DNA of 64,000 bases from Paracentrotus lividus (GCA_940671915.1 CALNVZ010001721.1:45397867-45461866); one strand, 5' to 3'; counted from the first letter of the stretch, positions 34,561 to 46,929 are shown. Program-made: numbers and translations. Notes: generated by a model from the sequence alone, not told the origin.

Positions 34561-37350
34561 GGTTTTGGGGGATAGGGTGGGCACGGGTGAGGGTGATGAT
34601 GAGGATAAGGTAATTTTGTGTGAATTATGCCCCAGATGTGGAGAACATCTATATCGCTTATCCATTTGCACTAAATAATATTATGCTAAATAACAAGCAT
34701 CAATCGCTTATAGACTACACTGACTATTTGGGGAGACATTGTTGTTAAAACTGAAGTCATACTGTAGCCTTAAATCGCTTAAACTCACAGATATTAGGTG
34801 ATAGGGAGCGAAGAGACTAAACGTCCGTGTTCTTGAAGTTTTAATTTGAAGGTACTTGTAGATGTGCAGACAATAAATATATTGCTAAAAAATATCTCCC
34901 CCTCTCTCTATCTGTGCCTCTCCATCAGAAGAGGGTATATACCCAGAAACTTCGGGATTCATTTAGGCTACTAGAGCAGATACGTTTTTTTTTTCAATTC
35001 AATAAATCATATTCGATCTATTATCCACTTAACCTATATATCGCCCGCCAAATTGAAGATCACTTTCCGCTGGTATAGGCAAATTATCACCGCTTTTCAA
35101 TACGGGATTAAAAGAATTTTCAACTACACTTCTACATATAAAAATCAATCTATTAAGTGAGCTATATATGGGGCGCAGATTTCACTCTCAAAATATAACT
35201 TCACAAGTCAACCATTGTTGTGGGTATAAATTGTAATTTGATAGAGCAAGCATGAAGAGTTTACTGATTTAGAAAATTACGGTGTACATCATTGCATTTT
35301 AAATCTAGCAGGAAAAATAACATCATAATCATAATTTAATCTTTATATAAGAAGTACCAAAATAGACATTTTAACAAAGTATTACGAAACTTGAAGTGAG
35401 AAAATTCCATTCTTGCATTCAATATAAAAATGTCAAAAATAAGCTTGAACTTAAGAGCGTTGGAAAATATTTTGTATCAACGTACAGTTCACTTTACAGA
35501 TCAATCCTATTATATATGCACAAGGGTGGATAGTGGCAAATGAAATTAAATGACCCATTATCTTGGGGCTCACATCTACGAGTTGTTGTGATGTAACTTA
35601 TTCAGGAGAAACAGTACAGTTTTGAATAATAATAATTAAAAAAAAAAATACAAACAAATTTCGAAATAAAATATACTAGTGCTAGTGGTCTGATCCTGAT
35701 TGGGGCGGGGTGCAAGTGCCATAATAAAAGAGATGAATGATCATGTTGATAAAGGGGAGGGGGGAGGTGTTTATCATCTCAGGATCACCGTCTCTATAGC
35801 TGTAGACTCTGGCCCTTCTGACTGTGTATCATCTCTTCGTGTATATCCACACAATTTTTTCAACAGTAGCCTTCCCGTCAGTGTTACCTTACCATGGCGG
35901 CATTCCCTAGCTCTTAATATAGAACCAGTGACTGAACGATTGGGGTTTGACTTACACCTTCATACATTCCCTCTTAATTCACAAACCGCTACCAATAACA
36001 GATGGCTCAACTTTCCCATTCTGCTACATTTTTTTAATGAAAGCTGAGAAAAAACTAGTATATAATCTCTGCGGCCTTTAAAGGATTCTTTAAGTTTCCA
36101 GGCACATCTTCACGTCAATTTATACAAGATTTCCACCCCTTTTTTGTACACAAAATAACGCGAAATAGTTCATGCGTTTAAATGTACATTGAACTGCTTG
36201 AGGAAATTTGTGTGAAATCTTGCCGACTGTAAAATCAGCTTATCACGATTTACAATGTCCTATATCGATATACAGATGTTTAATTTTGTTTGAAATTGAA
36301 GTCACTTCATTGATACAAGCGCCTAAATCTTACGAAGTGAATGTTTATCGGCCTTTTGTTTTTATTGCTTCCTATTTACTGTTCAATTTTACTATCTTAG
36401 TCGCTATCATAGATCTTTGACATAGATAGGATAAGTTTAAGCAACACCCCTCGTTAAGGGTGTCACAATTTGACGAGACTTGACCTTTCGAAAAATATGC
36501 TAATTAACGAGTGAGAGATATATCCAGAACAGTACAAAAATGAAAACAAAAATATTCCAAACAAGACACCAACTAAACAAACAAAATCACCAATGACATC
36601 ATCCATCTTTCCACCATTCTCTCAACCGAGGAATCCTTTACAGATTTTGAATCACTCTTTACTTAACGTGTAGAAATGATAACGCCTCATGCTGCATACC
36701 AAATGACCATCTCATACCGGCGTGTCACTTCCTTATGACAAGTTGACATTTTGCTAAAAGCATACTTGGTGTGGCACTCAGGATATCTGGAAGGTGATAG
36801 AGGATGTCATATTGTAAAGTGCTGATGTCGCTGAGATGTGATATGTAAAGTGGTCCTGACCCCTCGACCTTTTCATCTCCTCCCAGTCCAATATCATATT
36901 TACATTTCTAAGAAGGGCGACTCATTTGTCCTCATAAAAAGTAGTCCTTATGAGAGAATAGCTTTAAATAAAGACTTCTGTTGTTTGTTTTTTTTTTGCT
37001 CGCGCGCGTGTTGTCCTCACTGAATTTTTGTATTCACAAATTAAAATCAACCTTGGTTTAAATCTGTGGTTTAACTATGGGTAGCAAAATGTGAAACAAT
37101 CTGGAACAATAGCTGTTCAGTTTATCAAAATTTTGGTAGGGGCCTAGTTTAAGTAGTAGTTTCTTTTATTTACTGACGGTTACACTCAAACAACGTTGCC
37201 CCACCCCCCCGGCACCCCCGGCCCCCCCACTACTGAAACTATTAAAAACTATTAAAAACTATTAAAAACTGCCTGGGAATAATAAGCCCCAAAGTTTCCT
37301 AACCATTAAAGCATGAATCTAATTGAATACGGGCCTATAAGTTTAGCTAG
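34561..37350. other. No recognised gene
   Basis: AT-rich DNA. The open frame at 35700-36047 (115 codons, non-ATG start) has ordinary composition but no domain or splice context I recognise. C and G runs occur near 37202-37235. The ends at 37040-37340 (TAAATCTGTGGTTTAAC... GAATACGGGCC) resemble a half-MITE also seen near 20606. Confidence 0.45.
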
Positions 37351-37351
37351 C

Positions 37352-37830
37352 TATACAGTCTGTGTAAAAAAAAATGGTACAGTCGGGAATTTTTTTAAAT
37401 TTAGGTATGAAATCTTCTCAAATGATGTATGAATGTGGTACCAACTTAGAGCCAAAAGATTCTTCTCGCTAATGCACTTTGTTTTGTATAATTTGCTTTT
37501 GTAAAAAAAGAGTTATGCTAAATTTTATGCGGCTATGAGCTAATTGAAATTACACACATATATTGTCTCGATGAGCTTAATACATGGTATTATGTGCGAA
37601 ACCCGTACACATGATCATAGAGAAGCATGCGCAAAGTACATTTTCCCTTGATTATAGAAAACTGGTCATATCCCAAGATCCACAGCAGCAAATGGGATGA
37701 AAAAAAAATACAGAAGAAAGCCTGATTTACCTACTTTATGGATATATCAAACACTTTTCGAACAGTGATTAATTTTCATACTTTAAAAAATGTTTTCCAA
37801 CTGTACCATTTTATTTGACACATACTGTAC
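37352..37830. mobile_element. TIR element of about 480 bp, TACAGT ends
   Basis: The left end TACAGTCTGTGTAAA, then AATGGTACAGT, is mirrored by the right end ACTGTACCATT...ACACATACTGTA. Inner arms share a TATGAAA/TTTCATA region only. The TA at the left end fits a mariner-like MITE (inference). Confidence 0.75.
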
Positions 37831-38049
37831 ACAGGTGATCTAATCGGATTGTCTAGTAATTGCAGCAGATGTTGCTCGCACTCTGCTGCTTTGCTCAAAG
37901 GCGGTCTTAACGGCACTTGACTTGTGATTACCTGCGTTGCCCTGTCTGTAGCGGCAGTCTGTTCATCCCGCTCTGCAAATATTCGCTTTAATATACCCAC
38001 GCTATGGCTCATTAAGCAATGACGAATTGTGTGAAAATACTCACTGATG

Positions 38050-38330
38050 CTTAAAGCCCGCGTCACACTGTCCCGAAGTTGAGGAAGGATGGACACACGG
38101 TCATGGAAATGTTTAAATTTTGCTCTGATCACGAAAGCATCGGGCCATTCGTTTACCATTCGTGTGTTGTTCGAGTTCGATCGTGTAACCTTCTATACAC
38201 ATCGGTCTCGATTTAGCTCTTGTTTGGCTGTTGACCAAGTTCGGAGCTAACTTCGCGCGAACCCTAACATTTTCCATTTCGTGTGTCCATCTTTGCTCAA
38301 CTTCGGGACAGTGTGACGCCACTTTAAAGG
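38050..38330. mobile_element. TIR element of about 280 bp with GCGTCACACTGTCCC ends
   Basis: A perfect 23-bp inverted pair lies at 38060-38082 and 38297-38319, beginning GCGTCACACTGTCCCGAAGT. TTAAAG and CTTTAA lie just outside. A second inner pair (GGATGGACACACG... / ...CGTGTGTCCATC) extends the arms, with further CGAA/TTCG words inside. The open frames on the minus strand are arm translations. MITE-like, with no coding capacity. Confidence 0.85.
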
Positions 38331-39658
38331 TCGTAGAGAGGTAAAACCAAGGAGTTACTCTCGATTTACTAGTTCTTGGTAAAATGAATCTTATTACGTC
38401 ATACCACGTCACAATTATGGCTGACTGACTATGCTAATAAATCAGTGTATGAAGTAATCTAATTTTTATTTCCGCTTTATAATCTGATAATAAAGACGCG
38501 TGATACAGAGACATTTATAATTACGGTAGCTTTGGGTATAAGAGTAAAATATAAAAAAAGGCCTATGATTAAGTTTGGAGATGTTGTCATTTCGCTGTGG
38601 GGAAAAAATGCATAATGAGGGCTGAGGGGAGAATTTCGTTGGGAGTTGTAGTTTGATTAGAAACTGTATGATAATTAACATTATTTATTTATTATTATTC
38701 ATAATTTACCATAGTGAGTATTGCTAATTCAACTATAAATAACCGAACAGAGATATTATTTGACAAGCATTGATATTGAGAATAATATACATGACAGGGT
38801 AAAAATGAGGTGAGAAAATCCCAGATTAATGGAATTAAATGCATGGAGAAAAAAAACTATACAATAAAATATATGTATATTTATTTTTTTTGTAGTTAAT
38901 CATAATAATTGGGCTTTTTTATTTTACGACCAAATGAACAAGAAAGAGAGAGAGAGAGAGAGAGGTAAAAAGAAAGAGATGAATATCGACCAAACGATAG
39001 TACATTAAAACACCTACTGTGATACTAAATAAGAAATATACGCAATTATATTAAAGAGTATTACAGATTATTGACAAAGTAGCCGCTCTTTTCCTACACG
39101 ATCTTAGTAAGATATGAATGTATTGACAATGCAAGTTGTTGAAACGTGTTTCGTTTATCTACACTAGAATAAATATTGATTTTGAGAAAGCCCCACTGAG
39201 ACGGTCATAGCATTAGACTGTTGAATAACGAAAGGATTACAGTGAATCTTTCTCTATATTCATGATATACCCCTCACTCACTGTCTGTCTGTCCGCCCTA
39301 TCTCTTTATCCGTATCTCCCAAAACCATCTACCCCTCTCTTTCTCTCTCTCTATCCCCTCTCCTTCTTTCTCACTTTCGTTGCCTCTTTGTCTGACTGTA
39401 TCATGCCCCTATTTTTGCGTATACCTAATCTCTTGCTTTTCATTTATTTCTTTTCTTTTCTCTCAAAATATCCTTAACATGACTTGTGTGAGACTGGATC
39501 TTTCTATTCGGTAATCTATATTTCGCCATCATCAAACGCTGAAGCCCTCCTCTCCCGTGCAAGGTTCATCTCTATTTCATCCTTCCATTTGCTCTTTGTC
39601 CATAAAAGGTAATTTAGCCCCAGTCACATCTTATCGGATCGACTTCAAACCCACACCA

Positions 39659-39887
39659 GTGCCTTGTAACATAAATACTTGCGATCATTAAAAAAGTTAC
39701 GTTTGACTTTATCTCGGTAGCCTCATTTGGATTGCAGGCACAGTCATGGGTTAGGATTAGGATATGATTAAGATTAGGGTTAGGATTAAGATCATAAACT
39801 CTGGGGACACCCTGTCTATGATGAGGCTACCGAGATGAAATCGGTGGTATCTTTTTATCGATCGTATGTCTTTATGTTACAGGGCAC
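39659..39887. mobile_element. Fold-back family F3 copy 1, with different inner inverted repeat
   Basis: The ends GTGCCTTGTAACATAAA and TTTATGTTACAGGGCAC match the termini of the copies at 40062-40611 and 49678-49802. Inside lies a second inverted pair, ATCTCGGTAGCCTCAT / ATGAGGCTACCGAGAT (39712-39727 and 39820-39835), around a degenerate GGGTTAGGATTAGG stretch. That core is absent from the other copies, so it is probably another inserted element. Confidence 0.75.
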
Positions 39888-40061
39888 AGATTAACGAGCA
39901 TTACCTTACCCAGCATAACATGTAAGCACTGGGTTCCCAGTCGGTCTGGCGTCCATATTGCTTGTCTGACTGACCTACTGTAAGTTATATATAATGGCGG
40001 TATAATCACTAAACCCCAAGAGACAAATGATGGATGGAGGGCCTTTGAACCCTCTCCAGCA

Positions 40062-40611
40062 GTGCCCTGTAACATAAAATATACGATCAATCTTACGATG
40101 GATATCAATCGTATAAAGGCCACCGCACACCTTACGATTGGTCTGCGATCCCATTGTGTAATAAAACGTCATAACATTGGTGTGGATATTTAGAAATAGA
40201 ACCTCATACTGTGTAGAGTTCTAAATCATCGCAGGAATACTTATATATGTTCAAATCAGTGACTATGTAACCTCCTTCTTAAAATAAAAGCGAATTCAAA
40301 ATCTAATCGTAATGACGTCATAGCAATTGCACGATTGGCTACGATTTCAAACCAATTTGCCCTTTACTCGTAAATAAAGACTTGCAATTTTCCGAAATTC
40401 GATATCAGTATTCTTATAGTTAATTTGAACCTCTAATGATAAGATTCTATTCATTCATACTTTCCAAAAATAAGCAAAATGCGATTTGTTCTAAAATCGG
40501 ATCGCAGACCAGTCGTAAGGTGTGCGGTGGCCTTAAGTCTATGGTAAATCATGTACGATGAGTTACAATCGATCGTAAGATTGATCGTAACTCTTTTATG
40601 TTACAGAGCAC
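40062..40611. mobile_element. Fold-back family F3 copy 2, containing a nested element
   Basis: The ends GTGCCCTGTAACATAAAA and TTTTATGTTACAGAGCAC define the outer element. Its arms (ATACGATCAATCTTACGAT... / ...ATCGTAAGATTGATCGTAA) match copy 3 at 49678-49802. The centre is occupied by the nested element at 40116-40534. Confidence 0.85.
40116..40534. mobile_element. Nested TIR element, TAA target duplication (PIF/Harbinger-like)
   Basis: The ends are AGGCCACCGCACACCTTACG and its mirror CGTAAGGTGTGCGGTGGCCT, and the pairing runs on through the (T/C)GGTCTGCGATCC region. TAA lies directly outside both ends. The sister F3 copy at 49678-49802 has the uninterrupted CGTAAGTCTA(C/T)GGTAAA, giving the empty site. 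A 3-bp TWA duplication is typical of PIF/Harbinger elements, so I place it there by inference. It has no transposase. Confidence 0.85.
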
Positions 40612-41595
40612 AGAATAAAATGGGTCATTGAAGCTCAATGAGGTCAGGTTTATGATCGGGAATGCCTTTTAAAAGGGATTTTTCTTAGGTCGTTCCCTAG
40701 AGCTATTTTCATTTTAATTTCTAATATTGGCTTTTTAGGGTAAGTAGGACAATTTTGATTACTGTCTAACGATCGGCCCTTGTTTATAACTGGAGCTTGA
40801 AATGACCTAAATCGTCAATGCGCAAATAATCAGAGACTTTCAAAATGGGGGCAATTATTGATATCTAATTGTCGTATTGTGGACCCGATTCTTGAATTCA
40901 TATTTATAGTATTTTATAATTATAGACATCTTATTGATGACGTCATACTTATTACCCCCTTTTTTTACACTAACCTTACTCAGTTATAATTGTCATAAGG
41001 GTCTAGGAGTAGGTTTTACGTGGTTTCTTGTCAGGTTTATTGTCTTAGATTAATAGAGGCATGTCGTTAAAAAAGTATATCATGTTTCACGTGAAACGCC
41101 AACTCAAGACAGAAGCAAGACAGTTTACACGTAATTCAAATTGGTATCATTGTGTCCAACGATACTGAATTTATTGTTTCCCTACCTCTCTATCCATTCC
41201 ACACTTTCCTTTCTTTTCCTTCTTTTAAAAAAAGATTTGGCAAATACTGATATAAACTTTAAGGTTTTTTTGCAACGCAATGTACCATGGCTCATGTTTC
41301 AAGTACAGAAAAGCCGCGAACAAAATGAAAACAATTCAAACTCATATACCGTTAAACGGACCTTTCATGAAAGAAAAAGAGCACTCTGATCATTACCACT
41401 TTTTGGTTAAAATGTGGTATTTTTGCTTGGTTGAAAATTCATCAAGCGAGAGGGAGGGGAGGGGGGGGGGGGAGCGGTGGTAATTGATAAGGATACATTT
41501 TAGCTACTCATAAACCACACCCACACACTTCAACCATTTTATATAAGTAAAAGCACAGAGTATCACCCACCGGTCTCTAAGTAGTCACTGTAGCC

Positions 41596-42745
41596 TATAC
41601 ATAATTCTAGTTACAGTGACGTAGACAGAAATGAATTATTCTTAATACATGATTACTATTATATGATTTGAATTTGAAGTTATCATATGCAGTGTTTACG
41701 TAAAGATAAATTGATTTGATACAGTGCTGCGACGTAATAACCACTTCAACCCTTGAGCTACATATTAATTCATTGCTTTTAGCAGTTATAAAATACATTA
41801 TTACATGATTACTATTATGATCTGCATTTCAGGTTAATACTGCTTTACAATATTATTACATGCAGTTTTAACGCATCGATACCTTGATTTTCTTGACAAT
41901 GGTCTGACGTAATAACCACTTCAACCCTTGAGCTACATATTAATTCATTGCTTTTAGAAGTTATAAAATACATTATTACATGATTACTATTATGATCTGC
42001 ATTTCAGGTTAATACCTGGCTTTACAATTATTTATTACATGCAGTTTAACGCAATGCGATACTTGAGTTTTCTTGAGCTACATTATTAATTCATTGCTTT
42101 TAGAAGTTATAAACATTAATTACATATTACTATTATGATCTGCATTTTCAGGTTAAACTGCTTTACATTATTATTACATGCAGTTTTAACGCATCGATAC
42201 CTGTTGATTTGCCTTGAGCTACATATAAATCATTGCTTTATGAAGTTATAAAATACTTATTACATGATTACTATTATGATGCATTTCAGGTTATATGCTT
42301 TACAATTATTATTACATGCAGTTTTAACGCATCGATACCTTGAAATTTTCTTGACAGTGGTCTGACGTAATAATCACTTTAACCCTTGAGATACCTTAAT
42401 TCATTGATTATCGGTGAACTAATATTATTTTCCACTCATCTTTTTCTTTATTCACCCATATCTGTTTCTCAATTGACGTCACCCATTCATTATATTGAAA
42501 TGTCTGAACATGGTTTATGTTAGAATAAACATAAGAAAAAAATTCTTTACAAGAATATTTTCTAGCGCTATATCTCTTACTCAAAATATTTATATGTAAA
42601 TGTATTATTCTTAATACATGATTATCATTATGATTTGCATTTGAGGTTATGACTGTTATGACTTGCAATTTTAATGCATTGATACATTGATTTTGTTTGA
42701 CAGTGCGCTGACGTAATAACCACTTCAGCCCTTGAGCTATACATA
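41596..42745 (+). repeat. Satellite-like tandem array, period about 175 bp with 145-bp variants
   Basis: CCTTGAGCTACATATTAATT recurs in variant form, ending near 41760, 41935, 42080, 42221, 42392 and 42740. Between occurrences lie TTACATGATTACTATTATGA, GCATTTCAGGTTA, ATTACATGCAGTTTTAACGC and, in the longer units, CTGACGTAATAACCACTT. The shorter units have lost about 30 bp including that last word. A related 350-bp extension (CACCCATTCATTATA...CATGGTTTAT) appears twice near 42480 and 42828. Confidence 0.85.
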
Positions 42746-43121
42746 TTAATTCATTGATTATCGGTTTAACATTATTTCACCTCTCCTATTTTTGTTTATT
42801 TACCCATATATGCTTCTCGATTGACGTCACCCATTCATTATACTGGGTTGCTCACATGGTTTATATTAAAATCTTCTTCTCATACTTATTTTCTACCGCT
42901 CAGTCTCTCTCCTTCTCACAATATATTCTTCTTCTCTCTCTCTATATTCTCTCTTTCAGTTTTTAGTTGCTCACATGCATGGTTCATATTAGAATTTATT
43001 CTTATGCCTTATGAAAATATTCCTCAGCTCTCTCTCTTTCTCACAATATAATTACTCTTTTTATGTTTGAGTTGCTTGCATAGTTTATACCGTATTATAA
43101 TATTTCTTATGGGTTATGAAA

Positions 43122-43309
43122 ACATTTTAAAGCGCTCTTCTCGCAATATTGGTTTCTCTCTTTCTGTCAATCTTTCAAAGTTCAGATAATGCATTTGGAA
43201 CGTGGGATATAATCATAGCTATATCCCACGTTCCAAATGCATTATTTGAACTTTGAAAGATTGACAGAAAGAGAGAAACCAATATTGCAAGAAGAGCGCT
43301 TTAAAATGT
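43122..43309. repeat. Near-perfect palindrome, arms about 90 bp
   Basis: Left arm 43122-43211 and right arm 43220-43309 pair with only about two mismatches around an 8-base centre. Landmarks are AAAGCGCTCTTCT, CAATATTGGTTTCTC, TTCAAAGTTCA and GCATTTGGAACGTGGGATAT. The near-identity of the arms means it is recent, or is maintained, or is an assembly artefact. Confidence 0.9.
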
Positions 43310-44374
43310 AAATAAACTTTTTTTCAGGAGTTCTCTCTCTCCTAAAGACTAATAAACCCTTTTTGGATGGGGATCGACAAAAGCCACGGGGCCCCATCTT
43401 AGAAAAGAAATGTTCGAAAACTGCACCTTGTAAATTCATGAAATCTCTGAAAATTTGTCTTTTAATTTTGAAATGTTCATTTATTCAATGCAAACACTAT
43501 TATTTTAGCAGTCAGTATTTAGAGGGATTAATCCTTAGAATTTGTTTAGAATCGCTGGTTTCTTACAAAGACTCGGCCTTATTTTTGTAAAAAACATGAA
43601 TAAAATAATACAAACAATAGAGGTATGATCAATCCGGAAGATATTTAAAGAGGTATTAATAATTAGAAATAACCATGTACAATGATGTAGCCATCCCTGC
43701 CTATTGAGTTATTCATTTGTTTTGAAAGACATTATACCGCCCCGCCATTCTTTAGGCTATACTATAAATGTCCACCATAAACTATTCATAACTCTAATGT
43801 GAGAAGAGCGGAAACAGCCACAGCCTCTCATCATGTAACATAATGCATCTTACTTTTAGAGCAAAAAGGTTGTTAGCTGTAGATGAATGTATATGAGTTA
43901 ACGTCTTTATGGCGCTGGGTATCATGGTATCACGTTGTATATAGGCGGAATGATGGATAGGTATTGAACCTTTGATAGGTCATTTGAAGTAGATTAAACT
44001 CATCTCTCAATGGGGGTAGCAGTGGAAGTATAGCCTCCATCCCTTTACAATACTATACAGTACGTATAGAGAAAGATATCTCAGTTGTAAAGTCAAGAGG
44101 GGAGGAAGAGACGTGTTGGGCTTTTTTATATGAAGCAACAGGCCACATGATAGAATAATATCGAAAGAAATGTCCTCTGCATGTCCACATGTTTTAAACT
44201 GCCGCCTATCCTAAGATATACCTTTGTATTTTCCCCGTGTCAAGTTATTCCTCTATAATATTTGAATTTTAACACCTTAAAAAACAAACAAGAACAAATT
44301 AATCCTTTTGTTCTTGGGTAAGCTCAAAAGTTAAAGCTAGTAGAAAAATTTCGTCTACGGCCCCAGCGTGGATT

Positions 44375-44475
44375 TCAGGGGGGGGGGGGCGCCAGGCGGG
44401 CCCGGCCCCTAGAAATCTGAAATTTCCAATTTTGGGCCCCCTGTAATAAAATCCTGAATCCGCCACTGGGCCCTG
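44375..44475 (-). repeat. Interspersed repeat with AGTGGCGGATTCAGG
   Basis: On the minus strand it starts CCCAGTGGCGGATTCAGG and ends in an 11-base C run. It resembles the repeat at 21313-21430 in orientation and layout. A short translated frame with PVADSGF and RPPPPEI is a typical by-product of this repeat. Confidence 0.55.
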
Positions 44476-46060
44476 TCTAAAAAGTGCCGTCTTTGGCCGT
44501 ACCGTGTCCAATCGTTGATCTGCCGCTTGTATCCCCCGTGTCAATTTTTTTTTAAAATAATTATTATTGGAATATAAACTTACAAAAAACACAAAAAAAA
44601 AAAAAAAAAAAAAAAACCCGTCAACTATCTGAATAGTCTTGTATTCTATATAAAAGCACGCGATTTGTAATGCTTATTATTATTATTTTTTTGTTCTACA
44701 AAGAGCCCCTCTCATTTTCCATGCACCTCTCGATATTCAAATCCTGGATCAGTCATGAAAAGAATAACAATTTAGGGTAAATTATAGACAGAATATTTAT
44801 GACTTCATTATTAAAACAAAGTCTTGCGCCTGAAATATAGAAAGGCCTATTACTGTGATTAATTTTCCTGTGAGAGGTATATAATACAGCACTTATTTCA
44901 ATTGAGAGAGTAATGATGATTAGGTCATTATACATGACAATGGAAAGCAAATGGTGATCGATATTTTTATGACTACATTACTCAAATTGTTTTCTTGTGC
45001 TTGGAAATATACTGTGATTCCTTTTCTGTGAAATTCTTTCCTTGTATTTACTTATAAAGGGAAAATAAAATCCGAATATAACTTTTCATTATAAAATATC
45101 CAATTCTCCAACATGGTTCTTATTATCGTGTAGGCTATGACTAGTAAAGTGCTCCATTAATAAGGGGGTTCTCATGTAGCTTAAAGTTGTCGGACATGAT
45201 GTACATGTACGATTCACAGTACACTGACATTGTACTATTATTCCTGTACTTTTCGTTTCATCAGGAAAAACGTTTATGGAAAAAACAACAAACAAAGAAA
45301 AAAAATCCAATAATACGTGTAATGCAAGTAAAAACTTGCTTGCTTGGACGATTCATCGCCTCATACTGTTGTCATTATACAATAATTACATTGAAACATA
45401 ATCATCTTTTAATCATGTGTAATGAAGATATAGCTCTCATCATTATCATGAGTTTGACTGAAGCATAACTGTTTTTAATTTTGTGATTTTCTTTATTATT
45501 TATCAAGGGGAATTAATACATCCACGTCAGTCGTTTCATATGTCACCATGGTGACAGTTAATTACACTCAGGAGAAGTATAGTATTTTGTATCACTTTCA
45601 CCATTTTCAATTAAAAGGCATCGGGGAGAAGGGAGGTGGGGGGGGGGGGGCGAAGTAACTTATTTATGCAATAAAATTTGTATTATATAAACATAATTTG
45701 CAAACTGTAATATCTATAAAAGAAATGAATTCAATTAGGTATTTCATTTGTTTTATTATCTTGTGTAATAAAATAATATTTCCGAATTCTTTTTTTTTTT
45801 TTTTTGGGGGGGGACAAAAATCCCTTTAATATTTACCTGATGTCAAATAAATAAATTCAAATTTAATACTCTGACTTTGCTCATTGTTATTAATGAATTA
45901 GCTTTGAACCGATCCGCAACTAAAAATAGAATTTATATCCATGTAAGGATTAAACAAACCCAATTTAATTTGTTCACTGCTTTAGCTGTCAGTGTCTATC
46001 ACTAATGGTGTAGTAAATTGTAAAACTCGATTAGTTTAATGGGTTGGAAACGACGAAGAA
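44476..46060. other. No recognised gene
   Basis: AT-rich, with A runs (44592-44616), a G run (45640-45651) and a T/G homopolymer run (45790-45814). A 16-bp palindrome at 45541-45556 is listed separately. Confidence 0.45.
45541..45556. promoter_or_regulatory. 16-bp palindrome matching an RFX X-box pattern
   Basis: TGTCACCATGGTGACA is a perfect palindrome and fits the RFX-type X-box layout (GTNRCC-RGYNAC half sites). No gene start is visible next to it, so function is uncertain. Confidence 0.3.
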
Positions 46061-46067
46061 GAAGTGA

Positions 46068-46361
46068 TTAACTTTTCGCCCTCGCCGCCCGATACAATTG
46101 CGCTTCACCAACCCATCGCTGTATAAATACCTTCGCGCTTGTATAGACACATGCAGTCTCGGGAGAGATTATGGTACAGTCGTGTTGGGCAATAATGTAT
46201 TCTTTCCCGGGCAAATTGATGCGGTGTTCGGGGGGCACCCAAGCTCTAAGATACTGTCTCAAAATCGAATCGATATTCATCTTGCCGTGGCCTTGTCTTC
46301 CTAATTCTTTCCTGTAAAGGAATGATATTGTAGACGCTCTTGCGTGAAAGATAGGCCACAA
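46068..46361 (-). other. Unassigned 97-codon open frame in a GC-richer patch
   Basis: The patch is less AT-rich than its surroundings and is open from an ATG for 97 codons with ordinary amino-acid composition. I recognise no domain. On the + strand a TATAAATA (46124-46131) lies within it, so the patch could instead be a promoter or unrelated DNA. Confidence 0.2.
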
Positions 46362-46414
46362 AGGAAGTAATACATCTCAGAGCGCCACCAATACTCGCGA
46401 ACTCATTTCATAAT

Positions 46415-46420
<6 letters not shown>

Positions 46421-46467
<47 letters not shown>

Positions 46468-46510
46468 GAAAGTAAAGAGAAAGAGAGGCAAAGAGAGAAA
46501 GAGAAAAGGA
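46421..46510. repeat. GA microsatellite
   Basis: An uninterrupted GA run followed by GAAAGAGA variants. The Leu/Ser frame on the minus strand is an artefact. Confidence 0.9.
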
Positions 46511-46747
46511 GGATAAGAAAGATAATATCGGAATAATAGCTATAATGTAGATTTGAGCCACGTAAATAACAAAATTCAAGTTGAGCTATACTCATAATAC
46601 TTGAACTTGTAGTTTGCAAGTGTTGGTGGGTCATTCCCCAATCAAAGTGGCTTCTTTTTGTAGACTGTTATAAGTTTAAAAAGAAGGGTTATTTCATTTT
46701 ATTTGAAATTGATTCAAAGAAATTCAAACATCAAATAAAACATTATC

Positions 46748-46794
46748 ATAAGTTCATATCTTCAGAAGATAACAATGTGATATAATTGTATCAA

Positions 46795-46840
<46 letters not shown>

Positions 46841-46905
46841 GTGAGAGAGAGAGAGAGAGAGAGTGAGAGAGAGAAAGAGAGTCAGAGAGAGAGAGAGATA
46901 AAGAG
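46748..46905 (+). repeat. Dispersed repeat ending in a GA microsatellite, copy 1
   Basis: ATAAGTTCATATCTTCAGAA, then GATA and a TCAAAGGAGAGAGA junction, lead into about 100 bases of GA repeats. The same unit with the same junction occurs at 51180-51283, so the microsatellite travels with a flanking repeat. Confidence 0.75.
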
Positions 46906-46929
46906 GGAGATGGGGAACGCTGAAAGGGG

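Noticed and set aside
35700..36047. 115-codon open frame
   Set aside because: Ordinary-looking composition but a non-ATG start and no recognisable motif; kept only as an unassigned stretch.
38113..38412. 99-codon minus-strand frame with the adjoining 127-codon frame
   Set aside because: Both cross the TIR element at 38050-38330 and read its arms; no domain is seen.
39746..39793. Telomere-like GGGTTAGGATTAGG repeats
   Set aside because: They are degenerate, only about 50 bp long and sit inside a fold-back element, so they are not a telomere or a clear interstitial telomeric tract.
41596..42745. Regularly spaced repeats as a possible CRISPR array
   Set aside because: The repeats are 145-175 bp near-contiguous satellite units without unique spacers, in a eukaryotic genome.
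46124..46131. TATAAATA as a core promoter
   Set aside because: There is no initiator, first exon or supported gene downstream; chance is likely in AT-rich DNA.
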